NCBI GenBank assembly: GCA_038224615.1
Contig: JBBRFH010000112.1
Span: 1 to 10,809 of the forward strand
Length of the DNA: 10,809 nt
From: JBBRFH01 sp038224615
GTDB taxonomy: Bacteria; Planctomycetota; Phycisphaerae; Tepidisphaerales; Tepidisphaeraceae
Direction of reading: 5' to 3'
Shown: positions 1 to 7,484 of the stretch, piece by piece
How the letters are laid out: each line of letters starts with the position of its first letter
Position numbering within the stretch: the first letter of the stretch is position 1
Program-made: the position numbers and the translations under genes
The notes under the pieces: model-generated
The model's database searches: none
Seen by the model: only the letters and a program-made list of their open reading frames with translations
What the model was told of the DNA's origin: nothing

Positions 1-126
1 TTTATCGGCTATTGCGTCCTGTATACGGTCCTGGGCGTCATGTGTGTGCTGCTGTTGCGGCACATCACGCGCGACAAGCCCGAGGATGATTCGACCGAAG
101 CGAAACAGAACCTGACCTATGCCTGA
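1..126 (+). CDS. cydA: Cytochrome bd quinol oxidase subunit I, C-terminal fragment (5' end outside window)
   Basis: Frame 1 is open from the first base to a TGA at 124-126 and gives the last 41 residues of a protein. What is visible is one hydrophobic segment (starting FIGYCVLYTVLGVMCVLLL) followed by a charged cytoplasmic-like tail (RHITRDKPEDD...). This matches the last transmembrane helix and tail expected of CydA, the subunit that carries the haems of cytochrome bd and oxidises quinol while reducing oxygen to water. The identification depends mainly on the neighbour: the next gene is a clear cydB, and cydA directly precedes cydB in nearly all genomes. The stop lies 8 bases inside cydB, so the two are probably translationally coupled. 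No haem or quinol-binding residue falls inside the fragment, so the sequence alone would not prove the family. Confidence 0.78.
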   Translation, partial: FIGYCVLYTVLGVMCVLLLRHITRDKPEDDSTEAKQNLTYA

Positions 127-1159
127 GATCACCCCGCAAATTCTCGCTTACTGGGCCGCCGCCGTGGCGCTGCTGGGGCTGATGGCGTATGCATCGCTCG
201 CGGGCGCGGATTTCGGCGGCGGCGTGTGGGACCTGCTGGCGACCGGGCCCCGCAAGCGTCAGCAGCGCGAGGCGATCGCCCACGCAATGGGCCCCGTGTG
301 GGAGGCCAACCACGTCTGGCTGATTTTCGTGCTCGTGGTGCTCTTCACCTGCTTTCCGCGCGGATACTCGGTGCTGATGAACGTGCTGTTCCTTCCGCTG
401 CACCTGGTGCTGGCGGGGATCATGCTGCGCGGGGCGGCGTTCGTGTTCAGGCACTACGGGCCGTCGGCAACGACCGAGCGATCGGCCGAGGGCGCGGCGC
501 GGGCGGAGGCGCACCACAACGTCTGGGGCGCTGTGTTCGGCGCCGCCAGCGTCGTGTCGCCGCTGCTGCTGGGCATGAGCTTCGGATTGGTGACCACCGG
601 CCAGGTGCAAATCGCGCCCAACGGCCGCGCGTCGATCGGCTCGTCGTGGATGGGAGCGTACCCGATCGGGTGCGCGCTGCTGGCGCTGTCGACGTGCGCA
701 TACCTTGCATCCGTCTACCTCGTCGTCGAGACCGAAGGCGAACTGCAGCAGGATTTTCGCCGACGCGCGATCGTTTCAGGAACGTTGACCGCGGCGATCG
801 CGGTCGGGGTGTTATGGGCTGCCGAAGCGGATGCCCCGTGGCTGAGCGGCGAACTGCGCTCGCCGCGCGCCTTTCCGGTCCTGTTGGTGGGCGGGATCGC
901 GTTCGCTTTGAGCGGCGTCGCGACGATCCGCGGGTGGACCCGCGCCGCCCGCGTCTTCGCCGTTGCCCAGACGGTGCTGATGCTGCTCGGCTGGGGCCTG
1001 GCTCACCGCGATTATCTGATCTATCCGCAGGTCCCGCTCACATGGGCGATGGCACCCCCGTCCACCCTGGTCTTCATGCTGATCGCGAGCCCCTGTGGCG
1101 CGGTGCTGTTGGTGCCGTCGATGTGGCTGATGTTCCGTGTCTTCAAATCGCCGCGCTAG
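119..1159 (+). CDS. cydB: Cytochrome bd quinol oxidase subunit II (CioB-like)
   Basis: A 346-residue integral membrane protein, subunit II of the cytochrome bd terminal oxidase in the inner membrane. CydB pairs with CydA and stabilises its haem site. Two family motifs are clear: DFGGGVWDLL at residues 31-40, and GPVWEANHVWLIF at 58-70, which corresponds to the PHWDGNQVWLI block of Escherichia coli CydB. About eight or nine hydrophobic helices can be traced, at roughly 8-28, 62-79, 83-108, 135-158, 180-202, 217-235, 252-270, 277-294 and 318-342. The ending APPSTLVFMLIA...VPSMWLMFRVFK and the length, shorter than the roughly 380 residues of E. coli CydB, are more like the cyanide-insensitive (CioB) branch. 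That assignment is from memory of the family and is uncertain. The ATG at 119 overlaps the cydA stop. There is no room for a cydX gene before the convergent neighbour ends at 1183. Confidence 0.93.
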   Translation: MPEITPQILAYWAAAVALLGLMAYASLAGADFGGGVWDLLATGPRKRQQREAIAHAMGPVWEANHVWLIFVLVVLFTCFPRGYSVLMNVLFLPLHLVLAGIMLRGAAFVFRHYGPSATTERSAEGAARAEAHHNVWGAVFGAASVVSPLLLGMSFGLVTTGQVQIAPNGRASIGSSWMGAYPIGCALLALSTCAYLASVYLVVETEGELQQDFRRRAIVSGTLTAAIAVGVLWAAEADAPWLSGELRSPRAFPVLLVGGIAFALSGVATIRGWTRAARVFAVAQTVLMLLGWGLAHRDYLIYPQVPLTWAMAPPSTLVFMLIASPCGAVLLVPSMWLMFRVFKSPR

Positions 1160-1185
1160 ACGCCGCTGCGGCATGCAGACGTCTA
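1157..1185. terminator. Small inverted repeat between convergent genes (weak terminator candidate)
   Basis: TAGACG at 1157-1162 is exactly complementary to CGTCTA at 1180-1185. The two arms contain the stop codons of cydB (TAG, 1157-1159) and of the minus-strand gene (CTA on the plus strand, 1183-1185). A second small palindrome, GCCGC-T-GCGGC (1162-1172), lies inside the loop. Only 23 bases separate the two genes, so any terminator must sit here or inside the genes. There is no T-tract on either side and a 6-bp stem is short, so this may be chance. Confidence 0.22.
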
Positions 1186-2979
1186 CCTGCGGAACAGAAT
1201 TTCGCGCGCGCCGATGAGTGAGACGATGCCATGCTGCAGACTGTCGATGCGCACCCGCGCGTCGTTTGGCGCGCTGCGGAAGCCGCCGAGGATCGACAGC
1301 GGTTGCGGGTAGTACATCGCCTGCGGAATCAGAAACTGCTGGCGGAACTGAAACCGCGTGGCCGGTTCGATACTGCGGCGGACGCGGTCGATCTCGGGCG
1401 AGGCGGGACGCGTCGCGGAGAAAAATCGGAACGCCGAGCACAGCCCTTCGACGCGGGTGGCAGTCTCGTTGGCGTTGGGCGGGCGGGTGTAGGCGCCGGC
1501 CCAGCCGGGGTGCTCGATGCTCGGCTCGATCTGCGTGCGGGTGACGGTCGCGACCATCCGCTGCGCGTGCCGCGTCCACTGCTGATCCTTGCGGCCACGG
1601 CTGACGACGTGCTCGATCGCGTAGAGCATCCAGTGATCGACGTATTTCATGTCGTCGGTGACGCCGGGGTCGCGCGTGGTAACCATGTAATCGACACCCT
1701 CGGCGGCGGAATTGAGCCACGGGCCGGTGGGGTCGAGGTCGTGCAACTCGGCCAGGCCCCACATCGCCTCGCCGGGCGCGTAGAGGGAACTCGTCTGAAT
1801 GATCAACCCGTCGCTGTAGCGCTGCTCGTGGATGGTGTAGTTGCCGTGCGGGCCCTGCGTCTGAACGACCCAGTTCGCCAGCCGTTTGACGGCGGGGACG
1901 AATTGCGCGTCGCCGGTGGCTTTGGTGTAGCGAGCGATCGCGTTGACGCCTAATCCATTGCCGCCCAGCCTGACGAGATCATTTTCGACGATGACATCCG
2001 CGTCCTTGAGCGCGCTCGCGGGCTTGACCGCCGCCAGCATGTAGCCGATCGACCTGACCAGCGCGTCGCGCATGCCCTGGTCGCGCTTGCCATCGGCTTC
2101 GTAGGCGTAGACCAGCGCCAGAATCGCCCCGGCGTGGCGAACGATGTTGTACTGCTCTTCGGGGGGAACCGCGCCCGGCGCTGTCACCGGCGTCGAGGGT
2201 CGGCCGGTCGGGTTGGCGAGGTAAACGAATTTGCCGTCTTTGCCGACGGCTCGTTTCAGGTAGTCCCCCGCCAGGGCGATCGCCAGGTCAAAGTCCGCCT
2301 GCGTCGCCGAGCCGGGTTCGATCCAGTCATCGTGTCGGGTGGTGCGGACTTGCGTTCCGTCGGTATAGAAGCTGTCGCACGTGAAAAAATGCACCGGCCG
2401 CGAGCCGTCGGCGTTTGCCGCGGCACCCTCTGGGATGTCGTGCGGGTCGAAGCGCAACTGCTCGGTGACGAGTTCGGCGGCCTTCAACTGCTCCCACGTC
2501 AGCACGACGCGCGACTGCCGGGTCAGCGCGACGCCTTCTCCGTTGGCAATGCCGATGGTGTCGCCGGTCCAGCGGGATTGGGCGTTGCGGACAGTGCGAA
2601 CGATGTCGAGTTTGAGCCAGCGCGATTGTTCGGGCGCGACCTTGGGCCCGCTGAGGGTGGCTTGTTCGATGGCGTCGATCACCCCGCGTCCGGCACCGAC
2701 GCGAACGACGGCACCCTTGTCGCCGCCGGTGTAGGAGACCACGACGATACGCGGCTGCGTGTCACTGGCGAGATGGGCGGGCAGCTCGTAGTTGAGCGGA
2801 CCGCCCGGATCGCGCAGTCGTGCGGCGGCGAACTGTACCAGCACCTCGCCGTCACGGTCTTTCAAATCGAGCGGCGTCTTTATGTCGTCGAACCAGGTCG
2901 GGCCAGGGGCAGCCATCGCGTGTGGGACGAGGGCAACGACGACAAGGCCGATCAGCAATCGAACGAGCTTACTCCGCAT
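1183..2979 (-). CDS. Exported protein of unknown function, predicted alpha/alpha-barrel (six-hairpin-like) C-terminal region
   Basis: A 598-residue protein that I cannot name. Residues 1-23 look like a cleavable signal peptide: MRSK, a hydrophobic core to about 18, then A-M-A before A24, so the protein is probably periplasmic. Residues 30-200 form a separate mixed region with conserved-looking stretches such as GRGVIDAIEQA (98-107) and RWLKLDIV (120-127). From about 225 to the end the pattern is amphipathic helices with glycine-rich turns: YNIVRHAGAILALVYAYE (277-294), a YAPGEAMWGL block (400-409), TRVEGL (508-513) and a C-terminal GGFRSAPNDARVRIDSLQH block (565-583). Regular helical hairpins with these turns suggest a six-hairpin glycosidase-like or alpha/alpha-toroid fold, but I see no assignable catalytic pair. 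It runs convergent to cydB and divergent from pyc, so it is probably transcribed alone. No clear Shine-Dalgarno site precedes the ATG at 2979; the signal peptide supports that start. Confidence 0.85.
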   Translation of the reverse strand: MRSKLVRLLIGLVVVALVPHAMAAPGPTWFDDIKTPLDLKDRDGEVLVQFAAARLRDPGGPLNYELPAHLASDTQPRIVVVSYTGGDKGAVVRVGAGRGVIDAIEQATLSGPKVAPEQSRWLKLDIVRTVRNAQSRWTGDTIGIANGEGVALTRQSRVVLTWEQLKAAELVTEQLRFDPHDIPEGAAANADGSRPVHFFTCDSFYTDGTQVRTTRHDDWIEPGSATQADFDLAIALAGDYLKRAVGKDGKFVYLANPTGRPSTPVTAPGAVPPEEQYNIVRHAGAILALVYAYEADGKRDQGMRDALVRSIGYMLAAVKPASALKDADVIVENDLVRLGGNGLGVNAIARYTKATGDAQFVPAVKRLANWVVQTQGPHGNYTIHEQRYSDGLIIQTSSLYAPGEAMWGLAELHDLDPTGPWLNSAAEGVDYMVTTRDPGVTDDMKYVDHWMLYAIEHVVSRGRKDQQWTRHAQRMVATVTRTQIEPSIEHPGWAGAYTRPPNANETATRVEGLCSAFRFFSATRPASPEIDRVRRSIEPATRFQFRQQFLIPQAMYYPQPLSILGGFRSAPNDARVRIDSLQHGIVSLIGAREILFRR

Positions 2980-3055
2980 GCCGGTAGCGTATCGCAGCGT
3001 GCCGTGTTCCGAAATAAGCCAGGCCGCCGCGGGATGCGTTGCGACGCTCCATTGC

Positions 3056-3083
3056 TTGAATTTGCCCGCGTCGCACCGACAAT
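3056..3083 (+). promoter_or_regulatory. Candidate sigma70-type promoter for pyruvate carboxylase
   Basis: TTGAAT (3056-3061) and GACAAT (3078-3083) each match the -35 and -10 consensus at four of six positions, with a 16-base spacer. Transcription would start near 3090 and leave a leader of about 35 bases before the ATG at 3126. The pair lies in the 146-base spacer between the divergent genes at 1183-2979 and 3126-6581. Planctomycete promoters are poorly characterised, so this is only a pattern match. Confidence 0.3.
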
Positions 3084-3109
3084 GCCGCGTCGAAGACGCC
3101 GCCGATGCC

Positions 3110-3116
3110 AGGGAAG
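3110..3116 (+). promoter_or_regulatory. Ribosome-binding site supporting the 3126 start of pyc
   Basis: AGGGAAG lies 9 bases upstream of the ATG at 3126. The other in-frame ATG at 3105 has only GACGCCGCCG before it, with no purine-rich site. This favours 3126, which also gives the usual family N-terminus. Confidence 0.5.
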
Positions 3117-3125
3117 AAAGACTCC

Positions 3126-6100
3126 ATGAAGAAACTGCTCGTCGCCAATCGCTCCGAAATCGCCATCCGCATCATGCGTGCCTCGACCGAACTGGGTTTG
3201 GAGACGGTCGCCGTCTACACCTACGAGGATCGGTTCGCGTTGCACCGCTTCAAGGCCGACGAGTCGTACCAGATTGGTCCGGATGAAGGCGGCGAGCCAG
3301 TCAAAGGCTATCTGAACATCCGAGCGATCATCGAGGTCGCCAAAAAGTGCGGCGTGGACGCGATCCACCCCGGGTATGGCTTCCTTTCCGAAAACGCAGC
3401 CCTCGCCAGGGCGTGCGTCGAGAACGGCATCGAGTTTGTCGGCCCGACCGCCGACCAGCTCGAGATGTTCGGCGACAAGACCGCCGCCAAGCATCTGGCC
3501 GACAAGGCGAAGGTCCCCACCGTCCCCGGCACCGAGCACGGGATGAAGGACTTCAAGACCGTCGAAAAAGCCGCCAAGGGCATCGGCTATCCGATCATCA
3601 TTAAGGCCAGCTTCGGAGGCGGCGGACGCGGGATGCGCGTCGTCGAGAAGCCCGAGGAGCTGCAATCGAAGCTCGAGGAAGCCCAGCGCGAAGCCGGCGC
3701 CGCCTTTGGTCGGTCCGAAGTCTTTGTCGAACGCTACATCAAGCGCGCCAAGCACATCGAAGTGCAGATCATCGGCGACAAGCATGGCAACCTCGTCCAC
3801 CTCTGGGAACGTGATTGCTCGGTGCAGCGACGCCATCAGAAGGTGGTCGAAGTCGCGCCCAGCTTCAACCTGCCGCAACAGCTCCGCGAGGACATCTGCA
3901 ACGCCGCCGTCCGCCTGATGAAATCTGCCAGCTACGTCGCGGCCGGCACGGTGGAGTTTCTCGTCGACGTCGATCGCAACGAGTTCTTCTTCATCGAAGT
4001 GAACCCGCGCGTCCAGGTCGAGCACACCGTCACCGAGGAAGTCACCGGCGTCGATATCGTCAAGACGCAGATTCTCGTCGCGCAGGGGTACAAGCTGCAC
4101 GAAGCGCCGATCAGCATTCCGCAGCAGGCGGACATCCAGACCACCGGCTGGTCGATCCAGAGCCGCATCACCACCGAAGATCCCGAGAACAAGTTCATCC
4201 CCGACTACGGCCGGCTGACGGCGTACCGCTCGCCGGGCGGGTTCGGCATTCGCCTCGACGGCGGTGGCGCGTTCAGCGGCGCGGTCATCACGCCCTACTT
4301 CGATTCGCTGCTGGTCAAGCTCAGTTGCTGGGGCAACTCGCCGGCGGCGGCGATCGAGCGGGTGGACCGGGCGCTGCGCGAGTTCCGCGTGCGCGGCGTG
4401 AAGACGAACATCCCGTTCCTCGAAAACCTGATCAACCACCCGACCTTCGCCGCCGGCGACGCCACGACGACGTTCATCGACACTCACCCCGAGCTGTTCA
4501 AGTTCAAGCCGCGCCGCGACCGTGCGACCCGGATTCTCAGCTACATCGGCGATGTCATCATCAACAGCCGCGCCGACGTGAAGGGCAAGACCGACCCGAA
4601 GCGCGTGCTCCCCAGGCCCACCGCACCCCGCTTCGAGAAAGTCGGTGCCGCGCCCCCCGCCGGCACGCGCACCAGGCTTCTCGAAGTCGGCCCGGAAAAG
4701 TTCAGCGAATGGGTGCTGAAGCAAAAGTCCCTGCTCATCACCGACACGACGATGCGCGACGCGCACCAGTCGCTGCTGGCCACCCGCGTCCGCACCGCCG
4801 ACATGCTGGCGATCGCGGAATTCGTGGCTTGGAAAACGCCCAACCTCTTCAGTCTCGAGTGCTGGGGCGGCGCGACGTTCGACACCGCGATGCGCTTCTG
4901 CCAGGAAGACCCGTGGGATCGCCTGACGCAGCTCCGCGAGCGCGTGCCCAACATCCTGCTGCAGATGCTGTTTCGCGGCAGCAACGCGGTCGGCTACACG
5001 AACTACCCCGACAACGTCGTGAAGGAATTCGTCATCCTCGCCGCCCGGCGCGGGATGGACGTGTTCCGCATCTTCGACTCGCTCAACGTGCCGGAGAACA
5101 TGGCCGTCGCGATGGAGGCGGTGCGGAGCGACACGAAGTCGATCTGCGAAGCGTCCATCTGCTACACCGGCGACATTCTCAACCCCGCCCGTACGAAGTA
5201 CTCGCTGAAGTACTACATCGACCTTGCGAAGCAACTCGTCAAGATGGGCGCGCACATGCTGGCGATCAAGGACATGGCCGGCCTGTGCAAGCCGTACGCG
5301 GCGCACGCGCTGGTGAAGGCGTTGAAGAACGAGATCGCCGTCCCCATCCATTTCCACACGCACGACACCAGCGGCATCAACGCCGGCTCGATCCTCCGCG
5401 CCGCTGATGCCGGCGTGGACGTCGCCGACGGGGCGCTGTCGGCGCTGAGCGGACTCACCAGCCAGCCCAATCTCAACTCGATCGTCGCCGCGCTGCAACA
5501 CACGCCGCGCGATACCAAGCTCGATCTCGAGGCGCTCGACGACGCGAGCAACTACTGGGAGAAGGTCCGCCAGCTCTACTACCCGTTCGAGGAAGACATC
5601 AAGAACCCGACCGCCGAGGTCTATCTGCACGAGATGCCCGGCGGGCAGTACACGAACCTCAAGCAGCAGGCGAAGTCGCTGGGACTGGAGAACCAGTGGA
5701 AGGAAATCGCCTACATGTACGCCGAGGTGAACAAGCTATTCGGCGACATCGTGAAGGTGACTCCGAGCAGCAAGGTCGTCGGCGATATGGCGCTGTTCAT
5801 GGTCACCAACCAGCTTACGCCGATGGACGTGCTGAACCCCGCCAAGAAGTTGAGCTTCCCGAAGAGCGTCGTCGAGATGATGCAGGGCGCGATCGGCAAT
5901 CCCGAGGGCGGCTGGCCGAAGGTGTTGCAGAAAATCATCCTCGATTCGGCCGGCGTGAAACCGTACAAGGGGCGGCTGTCGGCGTCGCTGCCCAAGGTCG
6001 ATTTCAAGAAGACCGCCAGGGAACTGTCCGCCAAGTACAAACGCGAGATGTCTGAGGAAGAGGTGATGAGCCACCTGATGTACCCGCAGGTGTTCGCCGA

Positions 6101-6581
6101 CTTCGACAAGCACCGCGAGACCTACAGCGACACATCGGTGATCCCGACCGCTGCGTTCTTCTACGGGCTTCAGAGCGGCCAGGAAGTGGCGATCGAGATC
6201 GAGGCGGGCAAGACGCTCATCGTGAAGTTCCTCACCGTCGGCGATGCGCATCCCGATGGCACCCGCACGGTCTTCTTTGAGTTGAACGGCCAGCCGCGTG
6301 AGGTGCGCGTCACCGACAACTCACTGCAGGGCAATCTGCACAAGCAGCCCAAGGCCGACCCCGACGACGCCGCCCACGTTGGCGCGCCGATGCCGGGCAA
6401 AATCAGCACGATCAGCGTGAAGAACGGCCAGCAGGTGAAGGAAGGCGAGCGACTGCTGAGCATCGAAGCGATGAAGATGGAAACCGCCGTCTACGCCCCG
6501 CGTGCGGCGACCGTGGGATCCGTAGAAGTAAAACTCGGCATGACGATCGCCGCCGGCGATCTGCTGGTCGTGCTTGAATGA
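3126..6581 (+). CDS. pyc: Pyruvate carboxylase (biotin-dependent, single-chain)
   Basis: A 1151-residue enzyme that converts pyruvate, bicarbonate and ATP to oxaloacetate in the cytoplasm, feeding the TCA cycle and gluconeogenesis. The length is normal for the one-polypeptide type. The N-terminal biotin carboxylase half (about 1-450) starts MKKLLVANRSEIAIRI. It has the ATP-grasp glycine loop GGGGRGM (164-170), ERDCSVQRRHQK (228-239) and the FIEVNPRVQVEHTVTE block (289-304). The carboxyltransferase domain (about 535-800) begins TDTTMRDAHQSLLATRVRT. It retains the metal ligands expected from known structures: Asp545, the lysine to be carboxylated Lys715 in IKDMAG, and His744 and His746 in HTHD. 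The MPGGQYTNL motif lies in the next domain. The biotinyl domain ends the protein with EAMKMET, biotin being attached at Lys1117 (codon 6474-6476). An ATG at 3105 would add seven residues but lacks a ribosome-binding site. A biotin-protein ligase gene follows after 61 bases. Confidence 0.97.
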   Translation: MKKLLVANRSEIAIRIMRASTELGLETVAVYTYEDRFALHRFKADESYQIGPDEGGEPVKGYLNIRAIIEVAKKCGVDAIHPGYGFLSENAALARACVENGIEFVGPTADQLEMFGDKTAAKHLADKAKVPTVPGTEHGMKDFKTVEKAAKGIGYPIIIKASFGGGGRGMRVVEKPEELQSKLEEAQREAGAAFGRSEVFVERYIKRAKHIEVQIIGDKHGNLVHLWERDCSVQRRHQKVVEVAPSFNLPQQLREDICNAAVRLMKSASYVAAGTVEFLVDVDRNEFFFIEVNPRVQVEHTVTEEVTGVDIVKTQILVAQGYKLHEAPISIPQQADIQTTGWSIQSRITTEDPENKFIPDYGRLTAYRSPGGFGIRLDGGGAFSGAVITPYFDSLLVKLSCWGNSPAAAIERVDRALREFRVRGVKTNIPFLENLINHPTFAAGDATTTFIDTHPELFKFKPRRDRATRILSYIGDVIINSRADVKGKTDPKRVLPRPTAPRFEKVGAAPPAGTRTRLLEVGPEKFSEWVLKQKSLLITDTTMRDAHQSLLATRVRTADMLAIAEFVAWKTPNLFSLECWGGATFDTAMRFCQEDPWDRLTQLRERVPNILLQMLFRGSNAVGYTNYPDNVVKEFVILAARRGMDVFRIFDSLNVPENMAVAMEAVRSDTKSICEASICYTGDILNPARTKYSLKYYIDLAKQLVKMGAHMLAIKDMAGLCKPYAAHALVKALKNEIAVPIHFHTHDTSGINAGSILRAADAGVDVADGALSALSGLTSQPNLNSIVAALQHTPRDTKLDLEALDDASNYWEKVRQLYYPFEEDIKNPTAEVYLHEMPGGQYTNLKQQAKSLGLENQWKEIAYMYAEVNKLFGDIVKVTPSSKVVGDMALFMVTNQLTPMDVLNPAKKLSFPKSVVEMMQGAIGNPEGGWPKVLQKIILDSAGVKPYKGRLSASLPKVDFKKTARELSAKYKREMSEEEVMSHLMYPQVFADFDKHRETYSDTSVIPTAAFFYGLQSGQEVAIEIEAGKTLIVKFLTVGDAHPDGTRTVFFELNGQPREVRVTDNSLQGNLHKQPKADPDDAAHVGAPMPGKISTISVKNGQQVKEGERLLSIEAMKMETAVYAPRAATVGSVEVKLGMTIAAGDLLVVLE

Positions 6582-6585
6582 CGTT

Positions 6586-6613
6586 GCAGGGACGAGGCTT
6601 TCGTCGCCCCTGC
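6586..6613 (+). terminator. Strong hairpin just after pyc (terminator or processing stem)
   Basis: GCAGG (6586-6590) and GACGA (6591-6595) pair with CCTGC (6609-6613) and TCGTC (6601-6605), around a GGCTT loop and a three-base GCC bulge. That gives ten base pairs starting 4 bases after the pyc stop. No T-run follows, so it is not a classical intrinsic terminator. It could terminate partially, or protect the 3' end of pyc mRNA and so lower expression of the ligase gene downstream. Confidence 0.45.
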
Positions 6614-6642
6614 GTATCCCCGGCAGCCGTGTCTGAGATTCA

Positions 6643-7428
6643 GTGAACCCGAACACGTTCCCGCTCGCGCAACTGAAGCCACAGCTCAAGCCGTTTCGTC
6701 TGTACTTCTACCCGCGTCTTCGCAGCACCAATGACCACGCCGCGCACCTGCGTCGTCAGCGGAAGCTCTACGCGCCGGCGATCGTGCTGACGCCGCACCA
6801 GATGAGCGGCCGGGGGCGCGGGGGCAATGCGTGGTGGTCAGGAGAAGGGTCGCTGACGGCGACGTTCTGCGTTCCGACCGACGAGAAGGTCCCGCCGCAC
6901 CAGGTGCCGCTGATTACCGGGCTGGCGATTCAAACGGCGCTGGCGGACACTTTGGGGGATAAAGCGCCCGGGCTGAAGCTCAAGTGGCCCAACGATCTGT
7001 GGCATGACGACCTGAAACTCGCCGGGATCTTGTGTGAACGAATCGAAAACGTCGATTTGGTCGGCTTGGGTCTAAACGTCAACGTCCGCACCGCCGACAT
7101 ACCTTTCAGCCTCAGGCATCGTGTGACAAGCCTGCAGGCGATCGCCGGGCAGCCGATTGCGCTGCCGGCGATGCTGGTCGCAATTGCCAGGCAGATTGAG
7201 CGACTGTTGCTGAAGCGTGATTTCAGCGGTTTCGGCTCGATCGTCCAGCAGATCAACCGCGTTCACGCGCTCAACGGACGACGCGTGCGCGTCACCGAAC
7301 CCGGTGAATCGGTCATTGAGGGCCTCTGTGAGGGCCTCCACACCGACGGCCGACTGCTGGTAAGGACAAACCCCGACGCGAACGGACTGCGTCGTGTTGT
7401 CGCGGGGCATGTGGAGTTGATGTCGTGA
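6643..7428 (+). CDS. birA: Biotin-[biotin-carboxyl-carrier] protein ligase, monofunctional
   Basis: A 261-residue cytoplasmic enzyme that activates biotin with ATP to biotinyl-AMP and transfers it to the lysine of biotinyl domains such as EAMKMET of the preceding pyruvate carboxylase. Motifs in order: STN (28-30); the biotinyl-AMP loop GRGRGGNAWWS (56-66), a variant of the usual GRGRxGR; the catalytic-lysine motif KWPND (114-118); KLAGIL (125-130); GLGLNVN (141-147); and a small C-terminal beta domain (about 208-261). No N-terminal helix-turn-helix domain is present, so it should be the ligase-only type and not a repressor of biotin genes. The start is GTG: an in-frame TGA lies at 6634-6636, and the first in-frame ATG is codon 54, after the STN motif. 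It probably shares a transcript with pyc, modulated by the hairpin at 6586-6613. The stop overlaps a possible GTG at 7425. Confidence 0.93.
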   Translation: MNPNTFPLAQLKPQLKPFRLYFYPRLRSTNDHAAHLRRQRKLYAPAIVLTPHQMSGRGRGGNAWWSGEGSLTATFCVPTDEKVPPHQVPLITGLAIQTALADTLGDKAPGLKLKWPNDLWHDDLKLAGILCERIENVDLVGLGLNVNVRTADIPFSLRHRVTSLQAIAGQPIALPAMLVAIARQIERLLLKRDFSGFGSIVQQINRVHALNGRRVRVTEPGESVIEGLCEGLHTDGRLLVRTNPDANGLRRVVAGHVELMS

Positions 7429-7472
7429 AATCAGCTTCACGCGACGCTGGTGACGGGGACAGGCTATTGTTG

Positions 7473-7477
7473 GGTGA
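7473..7477 (+). promoter_or_regulatory. Ribosome-binding site for the lipoprotein gene
   Basis: GGTGA ends 7 bases before the ATG at 7485 and matches the end of the AGGAGGTGA consensus. It supports 7485 over the in-frame GTG at 7425, which overlaps the birA stop and has its own GGAG at 7413-7416. Confidence 0.5.
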
Positions 7478-7484
7478 AAGTCCG

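Noticed and set aside
226..1221. A 331-codon plus-strand frame inside cydB
   Set aside because: It is an Arg/Ala/Gly-rich shadow of cydB caused by high GC. The cydB frame has the real membrane segments and motifs.
812..1762. A 316-codon minus-strand frame across the cydB end and the next gene
   Set aside because: The product is an Arg/His/Pro-rich mixture with no domain, and it spans two well-supported genes in other frames.
3105..3125. ATG at 3105 as the start of pyruvate carboxylase
   Set aside because: It would add MPGKKDS before the conserved MKKLLVANRSEIAIRI start and has no ribosome-binding site, whereas 3126 has AGGGAAG 9 bases upstream.
3815..5407. A 530-codon plus-strand frame within pyc
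   Set aside because: It is an out-of-frame Arg-rich shadow; the carboxylase motifs run uninterrupted through the same region in the true frame.
2952..5630. An 892-codon minus-strand open frame opposite pyruvate carboxylase
   Set aside because: Its codons are exact complements of the pyc codons, so it stays open simply because pyc lacks TTA, CTA and TCA codons in this stretch. The product is a low-complexity Arg/Val/Asp/Leu mixture with no recognisable motif, and it runs into the minus-strand gene ending at 1183.
7318..7338. GAGGGCCTC repeated twice, three bases apart, inside birA
   Set aside because: It is a two-unit 12-base repeat encoding EGLC-EGLH in the C-terminal beta domain. The residues fit the usual glycine-rich turn of the family, so there is no sign of a variable repeat locus.
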